A stretch of DNA of 58,986 nt from Terriglobia bacterium. Lineage in GTDB: Bacteria > Acidobacteriota > Terriglobia > Terriglobales > SCQP01. Below the pieces are notes generated by a model, which was not told where the DNA came from, made no database searches, and was given only the letters and a program-made list of their open reading frames with translations. Where the stretch lies: NCBI GenBank assembly GCA_021323595.1, contig JAJPKR010000058.1, forward strand, positions 1-58,986. The letters run 5' to 3'. The number at the start of each line of letters is the position of its first letter. Positions within the stretch are counted from its first letter, which is position 1. The position numbers and the translations under genes were made by a program. Of the stretch, positions 1 to 7,690 are shown piece after piece.

Positions 1-209
1 GCACGCTGCGCGACATCTCGCACATGATCCGGCTGCGCGGCGCCGAAACCGTGATCGTCGGCATCCAGCCCGACGTCGCCTTCGCCCTGGTGCAACTGGG
101 CTTGAACCTGTCCGATGTCGCCACCGCGCTCGATTTGGAAGAGGGGCTTCGTTACTTGAACCAAAAAGTGAAGTCCTTGGGGGCGGAGAAGCCGCCGCAG
201 CGAGCGTGA
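1..209 (+). CDS. rsbS: RsbS-like STAS protein, C-terminal part (cut by window edge)
   Basis: The open frame is already running at base 3 and ends at the TGA at 207-209, so the N-terminal half is outside the window. The visible 68 residues end a STAS domain: a helix (TLRDISHMIRLRG), a beta strand (ETVIVGIQP), then the FALVQLGLNL and TALDLEEGLRYL helices typical of RsbS. In stressosomes RsbS is the scaffold protein phosphorylated on Ser by RsbT; that Ser would lie upstream and cannot be checked. The gene is followed after 7 nt by an RsbT-like kinase, which supports RsbS over other STAS proteins such as SpoIIAA. An RsbR-type sensor probably lies further left (inference). Confidence 0.8.
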   Translation, partial: TLRDISHMIRLRGAETVIVGIQPDVAFALVQLGLNLSDVATALDLEEGLRYLNQKVKSLGAEKPPQRA

Positions 210-216
210 ACCGGGG

Positions 217-684
217 ATGGGTATGAAATCGCTTCCTGATCCCTCTTCGAAGACCGGCGTGGGCACGGCCGGCGCCCAGGAAGAGATTGTCGTGTCGATC
301 CGTTCCGATTTGGATATCGTGGCCGCACGGCAACGCGGGCGCACGCTGGCCGAATCCCTGGGTTTCGGCCCGAGTGATTCGACCCTGGTGGCGACCGCGA
401 TTTCGGAAGTGGCGAGAAATATCTTGGTGTATGCCCAATGCGGAGAAGTTCGCCTGGCCCCCGTGGAAAACTCCGGCAAGCGCGGTTTGATGATCATCGC
501 CGCGGACCAGGGGCCAGGGATTGCCGATTTGCACTTAGCGCTCCAAGACGGCTATTCCACGTCACGGAGTTTGGGTCTGGGGCTGCCCGGCGTGCGCCGT
601 CTGATGGACGAGTTCGAGATTCAGTCCTCGGTAGGCGGGGGAACGCGGGTAGTCGTGAAGAAATGGCAGGCCAACAGCCGCTGA
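217..684 (+). CDS. rsbT: RsbT-like anti-sigma/switch serine kinase
   Basis: 155 aa, close to the usual RsbT length with a short N-terminal extension. It is a GHKL ATPase: the N-box is in SEVARNILVYA, the G1 box is ADQGPGI, and the G2 region is STSRSLGLGLPGVRRLMDEF. RsbT phosphorylates the stressosome proteins RsbS and RsbR; once released it binds the N-terminal domain of a partner, classically the phosphatase RsbU. No RsbU phosphatase is present here. The next gene is instead a histidine kinase with an RsbU_N-like N-terminus, so the partner may be that kinase (inference). The 3' end overlaps the longest plausible start of the kinase gene. Confidence 0.88.
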   Translation: MGMKSLPDPSSKTGVGTAGAQEEIVVSIRSDLDIVAARQRGRTLAESLGFGPSDSTLVATAISEVARNILVYAQCGEVRLAPVENSGKRGLMIIAADQGPGIADLHLALQDGYSTSRSLGLGLPGVRRLMDEFEIQSSVGGGTRVVVKKWQANSR

Positions 685-695
685 GTCGCGCCAGC

Positions 696-1745
696 ATGAG
701 CGCGAAGCCGACCCTGGTGCAGCCGGGGCGCGCGGCGGCGATTGGCAAGGCGACTGCAGGACCGAAGGGGCGGCACAAGGGAGGGATCGGCGGGGTGGCG
801 ACGCAGGCAAGTTCAGCGGATTGGAAGCAACGTTACGCGGCCGCCTTGGCCGCGTACCTGCGGGAAGGCAAGGAACTGCAGTTGCAGCGCGCTTACGAGT
901 TGGGCCGCGCCGCCTTGGGCGAAGGGCGCGGCGTAGTCGAGTTAGTGATGGAGCATCACCAGATCCTGCTACGCGACTGGACCCTGCGGCCCCCGGCCGA
1001 ACCGCGGCAGGCATTGCAGCGGGGCGGGGCCTTTCTACGCGAAGCCATATCTGCGTTCGAGATGACGCATCGAGGCTTCGGCGACGCCAGCGCCGCCCTG
1101 CGCCGGATGCACGAGTTCGTGGAAAAAGAGGCCAAGCGCATTGCCTATGCGCTCCATGACGGCGCCGCCCAGCTCCTCGCCGTTCTACACCTGAAACTGG
1201 AGGATTTGGCGCGCAGCCTGCCGCCTGCCGGGCGGTCTCGCGTGCGCGAAACCCGCCAGCTTCTCGATGAGATCGAAGGACAACTGCGGGCGCTCGCGCA
1301 CGAGATTCGTCCCGCCGCGCTCGACGATTTGGGGCTCACCGCGGCCTTGCAGACGCTGGTGGAATCGTTTACTCAGCGCACCGGCATTCCCGTGCATTGT
1401 GACTTTCGGCAGAGCCAACGCTGGCCGCCGGAAATCGAGACCACACTGTATCGCATCGTGCAGGAAGCGCTCAACAATGTCCGCAAGCATGCGCGCGCGC
1501 GTTCCGTAACTGTTGCCGTGACTGGCCAACCGGATGCTGTTTTTTGTGCGATCCAAGATGATGGCGTCGGCTGCGATCCCGCCCGCCTGTTCCAACCGGG
1601 CGGCGACGGATTGGGGCTGATCGGCATTCGCGAACGCGTGCAGGCGCTGGGCGGCAAGCTCGAGGTGCGCTCGGCGCATGGGCAAGGTACCGGTATTTTC
1701 GTTCGCATCAATCTGGAGGGCAGATCATGGCCGCTCAAATCTTGA
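696..1745 (+). CDS. Sensor histidine kinase with RsbU_N-like N-domain
   Basis: About 349 aa from ATG 696; an in-frame ATG at 663 would overlap rsbT and cannot be excluded. Residues ~30-125 resemble the RsbT-binding N-domain of RsbU (AYELGRAALGEGRGV, then a FEMTHRGFGDASAALRRMHEF-type helix). A HisKA_3 dimerisation helix follows, with the phosphoacceptor His154 in RIAYALHDGAAQLL. The HATPase domain has an N-box (VQEALNNVRKHA), DDGVG and GLGLIGIRERV. This is the DegS/NarX-type kinase layout. There are no membrane segments, so it should be cytosolic. The 3' end overlaps the response regulator start by 19 nt, so the two are almost certainly a pair. RsbT as the input partner is inference. Confidence 0.85.
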   Translation: MSAKPTLVQPGRAAAIGKATAGPKGRHKGGIGGVATQASSADWKQRYAAALAAYLREGKELQLQRAYELGRAALGEGRGVVELVMEHHQILLRDWTLRPPAEPRQALQRGGAFLREAISAFEMTHRGFGDASAALRRMHEFVEKEAKRIAYALHDGAAQLLAVLHLKLEDLARSLPPAGRSRVRETRQLLDEIEGQLRALAHEIRPAALDDLGLTAALQTLVESFTQRTGIPVHCDFRQSQRWPPEIETTLYRIVQEALNNVRKHARARSVTVAVTGQPDAVFCAIQDDGVGCDPARLFQPGGDGLGLIGIRERVQALGGKLEVRSAHGQGTGIFVRINLEGRSWPLKS

Positions 1746-2359
1746 TCGTCGATGATCATCACATTGTGCGCGATGGGCTGCGCCTGTTGCTGGAACGCGC
1801 TGGCTTCAAGGTCAGCGGCGAGGCCGCGGACGGATTGGCGGCGGCGCAGATGGCCGCGCAGATCAGACCCGACGTGGTGGTCATGGACATCGGCATACCG
1901 TTGCTCAACGGGCTGGATGCGGCGCGCAAGATTCTGAAGGACGTCCCCACCGCCAAAGTCATCTTCCTAAGCATGCATGCCGATAAGCAATACATCTTGG
2001 AGGCGCTGCGCATCGGGGCGAAGGGTTTCGTCACCAAGAGTCATGCCGCCGAGCACTTGGTGCAGGCGGTTCGCGACGCTCTGCGCGGCAAGACCTTTCT
2101 CAACGCCGAGACCTCGGAAGCCGTGGTCGCCGCTTATCAATCGGACGCGAATTTGCTCGATGATCCGCTCACGCCGCGCGAGCGGCAAGTGCTGCAATTG
2201 GTCGCAGAGGGCCGTACCACCAAGGAAGTCGCCGCGCTGTTGAATATCAGCGTCAAGACCGCCGAGACACACCGCTCGCGGACCATGGAAAAGCTCGATA
2301 TTCACGACACCGCCACTCTGGTTCGCTATGCCATTCGGCGTGGCCTAGTGCAGCCTTAG
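1727..2359 (+). CDS. NarL/FixJ-family response regulator
   Basis: 210 aa. The N-terminal receiver (1-125) has the acidic pair DD9-10, phosphoacceptor Asp54 (VVMDIGIP) and the conserved Lys in GFVTKS. The C-terminal LuxR-type helix-turn-helix (about 146-205) carries LTPREREV-like residues and the recognition helix SVKTAETHRSR. The start overlaps the 3' end of the histidine kinase gene, so the two are translationally coupled. It is expected to bind promoters when phosphorylated by that kinase. Its targets cannot be read from the sequence; the neighbouring polysaccharide locus is a reasonable candidate (inference). Confidence 0.93.
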   Translation: MAAQILIVDDHHIVRDGLRLLLERAGFKVSGEAADGLAAAQMAAQIRPDVVVMDIGIPLLNGLDAARKILKDVPTAKVIFLSMHADKQYILEALRIGAKGFVTKSHAAEHLVQAVRDALRGKTFLNAETSEAVVAAYQSDANLLDDPLTPRERQVLQLVAEGRTTKEVAALLNISVKTAETHRSRTMEKLDIHDTATLVRYAIRRGLVQP

Positions 2360-2638
2360 CTTCATCCCACACTGCAGTTCCGGCGCGCCGGCCAGTCCTT
2401 AAGCGCTCGGCGTGGCCGCCTGCGCGCGGTGACATGCGCCGCGCCGCCGATTGATGACGTCGCCCCCCAGTGTGTCCCTTCGTTCGAGGGGCCCTACACG
2501 GAGTATCCAGAAAAGAACCGACCCCTGTCATCCTAATCACGCCTGATTGTCGAGAGCTTCGGGCACGCCTAGCGTACAAGAGACCGGGCGAAGAGCGGCG
2601 GCCGGGTTCGCAACTGAAACGCAGGAGCAGGAGCGGCC
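2360..2638. other. Intergenic spacer between response regulator and pseudo-receiver
   Basis: 279 bp with no convincing ORF. I see no strong sigma-70 or -24/-12 element. A purine-rich stretch (GCAGGAGCAGGAG) at the 3' end is the ribosome binding site of the next gene. The promoter of the downstream regulators is probably here but cannot be placed. Confidence 0.5.
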
Positions 2639-3019
2639 TTGAGAGTTCTAATTGCAGACAGCGACGTCATGTTTCGGCACTACCTCTCGCGAATTCTCGA
2701 AAATCAGCCGGGCTGCCACGTCGTTGGCGAAACCGTCGACATGAAGCAAACCCTGGAAGAGTTCGCCAAAGTCAACCCCGATTTGGTGTGCGTGGGGATA
2801 TCGCTGCCGTATCACGGCGGACTTGAGGCGACGCGCCAGATCCGCCGTCTGCGCCCGTCAACGCGAGTGATCTTGTTCTCCGAAGCGGCCGGCGAGGCCT
2901 ATCAAGCGGCTGCAATTCACGCGGGCGCGGACTGTCTGTTGCTGAAGAACGCGGAAATCAGCGTCATCGTGCAGACGCTTCGGGGAATGATGCAGGCGGA
3001 TTCACAACGGAGCGCGTAG
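2639..3019 (+). CDS. Stand-alone receiver domain lacking the phosphoacceptor Asp
   Basis: 126 aa from a TTG start preceded by AGGAGCAGGAG. It is a CheY-like domain with the N-terminal acidic pocket (IADSD), a Ser at the switch position (ILFSE) and the conserved Lys103 (LLLKN). The residue aligning with the phosphorylated Asp is Gly53 (PDLVCVGISLP, where PDVVxMDxxLP is usual); the codon is GGG. The protein therefore cannot be phosphorylated in the usual way and is a pseudo-receiver. It has no output domain and sits 12 nt upstream of a sigma-54 activator that has no receiver, so it may act on that activator by protein contact (inference). Confidence 0.85.
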   Translation: MRVLIADSDVMFRHYLSRILENQPGCHVVGETVDMKQTLEEFAKVNPDLVCVGISLPYHGGLEATRQIRRLRPSTRVILFSEAAGEAYQAAAIHAGADCLLLKNAEISVIVQTLRGMMQADSQRSA

Positions 3020-3031
3020 AGGCACTTTGCA

Positions 3032-4135
3032 ATGTCCACTAATTCGACGGGCAAGTTTGACTTCGGCGGCACCAACGGTTTCAGCGCCCTCGTCTGCGAG
3101 GATTTAGGCGACGGCTACGCGTTCGCCGCGGGCAGCGCTGTGATGCGCCGCCTCGCGCGTCACGTGGAGCAGATTGCCGGCATCGAGGTGCCGGTACTGC
3201 TCTTGGGCGAGAGCGGGGTTGGCAAGGAAGTGGCAGCGCGACTGATCCACAAGCGGTCGCCGCGCTGTCATCGCCCCTTTTTCAAGGTCAATTGCGCGGC
3301 GCTGCCGGCGGATTTGCTGGAGAGCGAATTGTTTGGATTCGAGCAGGGCGCCTTCACCGGCGCAGTTCGCTCCAAACCGGGCAAATTCGAGCTGTGCAAC
3401 AAGGGGACGATTTTTCTCGACGAAATCGGCGAGATGCCGACTACCCTGCAAGCCAAGCTGCTGCAAGTGCTGGAGGATCAGCAGTTCTGCCGCTTGGGAG
3501 GCCGAGCGCTAATCCAGGTGGACGTGCGCATTATCGCCGCCACCAACGTCGAGATCGGCAAGGCCCTTGCCAACCGCCAGTTTCGCCAAGATCTGTATTA
3601 CCGGCTCAACGCCGTCACCTTGCAATTGCCGCCTTTGCGCGAGCGGCGCGAAGAAATCGTGCCGTTGCTGCATTACTTCATGGACAACTTGGCGGCGCGG
3701 CTGGGCCGCCCTCGCGTGGCATTCACGCGCGAGGTATTGGACGCCTGCCAGGCGTACAACTGGCCTGGCAACGTGCGCGAACTCCAAAACTTCGTTAAGC
3801 GCTGTCTGGTGTTGGGGAGCTGCGACGTCAATCTTGCGGAGTTGACCGATGGACACGGCCCTGCGGTCGGCAACGTCATCGAGTTTCCTGGCGGGCCGCT
3901 GGGCGCTGACTTGAAGACGATGGTGCGCGAACTCAAGGCGCGGGCGGAGCTGAAAGCCATCCAGCAAGCCTTGGCGCAGGAGCAATGGAACCGGCCGCGG
4001 GCGGCACGCGTGCTGGGGATTAGCACCAAGGCGTTGCTGCACAAGATGCGGCAGTACGGAATTGCCCCTGCGGTCGAGGCGGCGTCCGCAGTCGAAAAAC
4101 TGGCGCCGGGAACGATGGTTCCGTCCGAAACATGA
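3032..4135 (+). CDS. Sigma-54-dependent transcriptional activator without sensory domain (1)
   Basis: 367 aa. A central AAA+ domain carries Walker A GESGVGKE (59-66), the sigma-54 contact loop GAFTGA (106-111), Walker B FLDEIGE (about 128-134) and the R-finger region. A C-terminal Fis-type helix-turn-helix follows near residues 320-345 (WNRPRAARVLGISTKALLHKM). The N-terminus is only about 30 residues, with no receiver, PAS or GAF domain. Such activators remodel the sigma-54 holoenzyme at -24/-12 promoters. The pseudo-receiver gene lies 12 nt upstream. In known PEP-CTERM loci the activator is PrsR, which has its own receiver; this one differs. Targets inferred: the PEP-CTERM genes. Confidence 0.92.
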   Translation: MSTNSTGKFDFGGTNGFSALVCEDLGDGYAFAAGSAVMRRLARHVEQIAGIEVPVLLLGESGVGKEVAARLIHKRSPRCHRPFFKVNCAALPADLLESELFGFEQGAFTGAVRSKPGKFELCNKGTIFLDEIGEMPTTLQAKLLQVLEDQQFCRLGGRALIQVDVRIIAATNVEIGKALANRQFRQDLYYRLNAVTLQLPPLRERREEIVPLLHYFMDNLAARLGRPRVAFTREVLDACQAYNWPGNVRELQNFVKRCLVLGSCDVNLAELTDGHGPAVGNVIEFPGGPLGADLKTMVRELKARAELKAIQQALAQEQWNRPRAARVLGISTKALLHKMRQYGIAPAVEAASAVEKLAPGTMVPSET

Positions 4136-4216
4136 AGAGGTGTTGCGCATGACGCGCGAAACCGCCCCGGAGCGCCTCGAGTTCCCCCCAGGCCATGGGG
4201 TTGTGGCGGTCATGTT

Positions 4217-4232
4217 TGGTCGAGCGGATGCA
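4217..4232 (+). promoter_or_regulatory. Possible -24/-12 (sigma-54) element before second activator
   Basis: TTGG at 4216-4219 and TGCA at 4229-4232 give GG-N10-GC spacing, about 62 nt before ATG 4295. It matches about 8 of 13 informative consensus positions. In GC-rich DNA such matches arise by chance, so this is weak. Confidence 0.3.
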
Positions 4233-4294
4233 AGTTAAGGGCGAGAGAGGATGCCATTGCAATTCACATTTGCACGAAAGGGGTGCTGGGGCCA

Positions 4295-5317
4295 ATGAGT
4301 AAAAGCGCTGTGGCGATGAGCGGCGGATCGTTGCCGCCGACGGCACTGATCTTGGGCATCTCGCCCGCGATGGAGCGAGTGCGGAGTTGTGTTGAACGCG
4401 TGGCGGTGACGGACGTTCCAGTCTTGATCCAAGGGCCGAGCGGCTCGGGCAAGGAGGTGCTGGCGCGCTGGCTGCACGCGCACTCGCCGCGTGCGCAAGG
4501 CCCGTTTGTGAAGGTCCACTGTCCCGCAATTCCGGAAATGCTTCTGGAAAGCGAGCTCTTCGGTCACGAAGAAGGCGCGTTCACCGGCGCGGTGCGGGCC
4601 AAGCCGGGTCGGGTTGAAGAAGCCGAGGGGGGCACGCTGTTCCTGGATGAGATCGCGGAGATGAATTCCGCGCTTCAAGCCAAGCTGCTGCACCTCTTGC
4701 AAGACGGAGAAGTGAGCCGAGTCGGCGGCGGCGAGCCGCGCCCCATCAATGTCCGCGTGATGTGCGCCACCAATCACGATCTGGAGGAAGAAATGCGCGC
4801 CGGCCGCTTTCGCCCCGATCTTTTTTATCGCATTAACGTAATCGGCTTGGAGCTGCCGCCGCTGCGGCAGCGGCCCCAGGACGTGATGCTGCTCGCGGAA
4901 TATTTCGTGCAGTCCTACAGCCAGCGCTACGGGCGGCCGCTGGCGCCGCTCTCGCCCTCGACACTTGAATTGCTGCAAGCGTATCCGTGGCCGGGCAACG
5001 TTCGAGAACTGGAAAACCTCATGAATCGCTATGCGATCTTTGGCTCGGAGGCGGTCATTGTCAACGAACTGCTGGGAAAACCGGCGGCGGAAGCGGAAGG
5101 CGCGGTTTCGCTGCGCCGGGTCGCGCGCCAAGCCTCACTCGACGCCCAGCGCCAAGTGATTCTGCAGGTTTTGCACGCGCATCAGTGGAATCGCAAGCAG
5201 ACGGCGCGCGCGCTCAAAATCAGTTACCGCGCTCTCCTTTACAAATTGCGGGATACGGGTATTCCCACGCGCCGAACGGGGCGCACGAGCGCCCGGGCCG
5301 TGCCGCCGATCCAGTGA
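4295..5317 (+). CDS. Sigma-54-dependent transcriptional activator without sensory domain (2)
   Basis: 340 aa from ATG 4295; an in-frame GTG at 4283 would add four residues. The AAA+ domain has Walker A GPSGSGKE, the contact loop GAFTGA, Walker B FLDEIAE and the [10 protein letters not shown] motif. The C-terminal Fis-type HTH includes [21 protein letters not shown]. Again there is no receiver or other sensory domain. It is clearly related to the activator at 3032-4135, so the pair probably arose by duplication. It lies immediately upstream of the polysaccharide operon, with 5 nt between its stop and the next start, and is probably co-transcribed with it. Confidence 0.92.
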   Translation: MSKSAVAMSGGSLPPTALILGISPAMERVRSCVERVAVTDVPVLIQGPSGSGKEVLARWLHAHSPRAQGPFVKVHCPAIPEMLLESELFGHEEGAFTGAVRAKPGRVEEAEGGTLFLDEIAEMNSALQAKLLHLLQDGEVSRVGGGEPRPINVRVMCATNHDLEEEMRAGRFRPDLFYRINVIGLELPPLRQRPQDVMLLAEYFVQSYSQRYGRPLAPLSPSTLELLQAYPWPGNVRELENLMNRYAIFGSEAVIVNELLGKPAAEAEGAVSLRRVARQASLDAQRQVILQVLHAHQWNRKQTARALKISYRALLYKLRDTGIPTRRTGRTSARAVPPIQ

Positions 5318-5322
5318 GGCGA

Positions 5323-6123
5323 ATGGCGATGCGCTCCCGATCCCTGCTCGCCTTGGCCGCTCAAGGGCTGCTCCTGACGGCGGTCGCTCTGGCGCTGGCT
5401 TGGGCCTGGCAAGCCTCCGGCCAAGAGCCGGCGCCGGCGCCGGCGAAGCCGCCCGCCGCGGCTTCCGGCAGCCCGCATCGCCGCTGGGCCCCCTGGCACA
5501 TCTTCGGCCACGGCGCCGCCCCCGATCCCTCCACGGCTGATTCGACGCAGCCGAAAGCCGTCGCCGCCGCGGCTGTGCCCACACCGGCCGTGACGGTTGC
5601 GCCTGGCCGCAATGCGCCGGTCGCAGTCGCGCGGGCGCATGAGTACCACATGGGAGTAGGCGACTTGGTGGACGTTCAGGTCTGGCACGAGCCGGAGATT
5701 TCCGGCAAGGCGCCGATTCGTCCGGACGGCAAGATCGCCGTACCGCTGGCCGGCGAAATGCAAGCCGCCGGCCTCACGCCGCGGCAACTGCAAGCGGAGA
5801 TCATCGCCCGCCTGCGCGCCTATATCAGCGCGCCGGCGGTGACCGTCATCGTGGAGCAAGTCAACAGCCGCAAGTTCAACGTTCTGGGCCGCGTAATCCG
5901 CCCCGGCACGTACGCTTTGGTTTCGAACACCCGCGTTTTGGACGCGCTCTCGCTCGCAGGCGGACTCGCGCTCTTCGCGCACCCTTCGCACATTTACGTG
6001 CTGCGCGCGAATGCCGCGGGCCAGGTGCAAAAGCTCAAGTTCAACTACAAGAAAGTCATTCGCGGCCAGGACGAGGCGGAAGACATTCTGCTTCAGCCGG
6101 GCGACACGGTCGTGGTGCCGTGA
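5323..6123 (+). CDS. Polysaccharide export outer-membrane protein (Wza/EpsA-like)
   Basis: 266 aa from ATG 5323; ATG 5329 has better ribosome-site spacing (GAGG 9 nt upstream) and is a fair alternative. An N-terminal hydrophobic segment (LLALAAQGLLLTAVALALAWAW) is a signal sequence or anchor, followed by an Ala/Pro-rich linker. Then comes a polysaccharide-export domain (YHMGVGDLVDVQVWHEPEISG, IRPDGKIAVPLAGEM) and a SLBB domain (FNVLGRVIRPGTYAL, LSLAGGLA, LQPGDTVVVP). The family forms or feeds the outer-membrane export channel. There is no lipobox, unlike Wza. Its stop overlaps the next start (TGATG). Confidence 0.9.
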   Translation: MAMRSRSLLALAAQGLLLTAVALALAWAWQASGQEPAPAPAKPPAAASGSPHRRWAPWHIFGHGAAPDPSTADSTQPKAVAAAAVPTPAVTVAPGRNAPVAVARAHEYHMGVGDLVDVQVWHEPEISGKAPIRPDGKIAVPLAGEMQAAGLTPRQLQAEIIARLRAYISAPAVTVIVEQVNSRKFNVLGRVIRPGTYALVSNTRVLDALSLAGGLALFAHPSHIYVLRANAAGQVQKLKFNYKKVIRGQDEAEDILLQPGDTVVVP

Positions 6124-7688
6124 TGGCAGAGGGAAGCAAAGTGCAAGGAAGTCTAGCAGGATCGGGGAAGCGATGGACGGTGCGCGAAGTTCGGCGCCTG
6201 CTGGCGCGTTCGCGCTGGTGGCTGCTCGGGCCCTTTTTCTTTTTCGGCCTTGCCGGATTTATCGTGCAATGGGTGTGGCCGCCCCGCTATCGTTCGCAAG
6301 CGCTGATCTTGGTGCGCGAGCAGGTCGTGGCTCCGAAATTAGTCGCGCCCAACGTGCAAATCACCGCCGCGGATCGCCTGCAAGCGATGACCCAGCAAAT
6401 CTTGAGCCGCAGCCGCCTGCAGAACCTGATTGAGGAAGACGGCTTGTATCCCGGCGCGCGCCAGCGCTTGGACATGGACGGTCTGGTGAAGCGCATGCGC
6501 AAGGATATCGACATCGAGCCGGTGGTCTCGGCCGATCGCCCCGGAGATCTCACCGCCTTCCGGGTTTCGTACCTGGCGCCCACCGCGCGGCTGGCGCAAC
6601 GCGTGGTCAGCGAACTGACCGAGCTCTTCATTCAAGACAATTTGCAGGCGCGCGCGGCCGAATCGGCGGGCGCCACGGACTTTCTCCAGGCGCAATTGGA
6701 TCAGGCGCGGCAGAACCTGCAGCAGCAACAAGCAGCGCTGGCGGCGTTCAAGCGGCGCTACTTGGGCGAATTGCCGGAGCAAGAGCAGACCAACCTCGCG
6801 ATTCTCAACAGCCTGCGCGCTCAGTACAGCGCTGGTGCCGCGGAGTTGGATCGCGCCGAGCAGCAAGAGGCTTATTGGCAATCGCTGGTGGCCGCCTATG
6901 CGCACGGTGGGACGCCGGCGGCGGAGGCGGCCAACTCCCCCCAAGCGCATATCCGGGCGCTGCAGGCGCAATTGGCGGCCTTGGAGGCCGATCATACCGA
7001 CCTGTATCCGGATGTCATTGCGGCGCGGCGTGAACTGAAGCGCTGGCAGGCGATCGCGGCCGCGGCGCCCCAGGGCGCCGCCCACGGTTCCACCAGTGGC
7101 GAGGGGCCGGCGCAGCTCGAAGCGGCGAGCCGGCTGCGCGCCGTGCGGCTTGGCGTGCAGCGCCGCCGTGCCGCGCAAGCGGCGCTGGCCCAGCGCATCC
7201 ATGCGGTGCAGGCCGAACTCGCCGACACCCCCCTGCGCGCCCAGCAGATCGCCGTTCTCCAAGATGAAGTGACGAACGCCCAGCAGGCTTACGACAGCCT
7301 CCTTGCCAAGGTTGCGCAGTCGCGCCTGGCGACCGATTTGGAACAAAGCCAGCAAGGCGAACGCTTCCAAGTGATCGACCCCGCCAATTTGCCGGTCCGT
7401 CCGGCGCAACCGAATCGCGCGCTGATCCTGGCGGCAGGTTGGCTCCTGGGCCTCCTCGCCGGCGCCGGCGCCTTGGCGCTGCGGCAAATGAGCGATCAGA
7501 CTTTGCACGGCGAAACCGCATTGAGCTTGGCAACGAACATGCCGGTTTTGGCCTTGATCGGCACCATGACCTCTCCTCGGCGGCGGCGGCTGGCCGCGCT
7601 GCGCCGTGTGGCCGAGGTGGCGGTGGTAGCCGTCTTGGTGGTGCTGGCAGCCGGTTCCGTGGCGTACACGGCGTTTTTCATGAGCTGA
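6123..7688 (+). CDS. Polysaccharide copolymerase / chain-length determinant (Wzz type, XrtA-system-like)
   Basis: 521 aa. The Wzz domain begins with a membrane segment at about 32-52 (WWLLGPFFFFGLAGF). A long periplasmic region rich in Gln/Ala coiled coil spans about 170-410. The Pro-rich VRPAQPNRALIL motif leads into a second membrane segment at about 430-450. A further C-terminal hydrophobic helix at about 497-518 follows the arginine-rich stretch SPRRRRLAALRR. The extra C-terminal helix is as I recall it for XrtA-linked chain-length proteins rather than classical Wzz. The kinase partner is encoded separately two genes downstream. The role is to set polymer length and couple to export. Confidence 0.9.
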   Translation: MAEGSKVQGSLAGSGKRWTVREVRRLLARSRWWLLGPFFFFGLAGFIVQWVWPPRYRSQALILVREQVVAPKLVAPNVQITAADRLQAMTQQILSRSRLQNLIEEDGLYPGARQRLDMDGLVKRMRKDIDIEPVVSADRPGDLTAFRVSYLAPTARLAQRVVSELTELFIQDNLQARAAESAGATDFLQAQLDQARQNLQQQQAALAAFKRRYLGELPEQEQTNLAILNSLRAQYSAGAAELDRAEQQEAYWQSLVAAYAHGGTPAAEAANSPQAHIRALQAQLAALEADHTDLYPDVIAARRELKRWQAIAAAAPQGAAHGSTSGEGPAQLEAASRLRAVRLGVQRRRAAQAALAQRIHAVQAELADTPLRAQQIAVLQDEVTNAQQAYDSLLAKVAQSRLATDLEQSQQGERFQVIDPANLPVRPAQPNRALILAAGWLLGLLAGAGALALRQMSDQTLHGETALSLATNMPVLALIGTMTSPRRRRLAALRRVAEVAVVAVLVVLAAGSVAYTAFFMS

Positions 7689-7690
7689 CT

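Noticed and set aside
438-695. Upstream extension of the histidine kinase frame into rsbT
   Set aside because: The extension lies in another frame of the conserved rsbT gene and has no kinase-like or RsbU-like sequence; ATG 696 (or 663) is a better start.
4149-4238. A 29-codon ORF with a possible ribosome site between the two sigma-54 activators
   Set aside because: Too short, no recognisable motif, and it overlaps the possible -24/-12 element; nothing separates it from chance.
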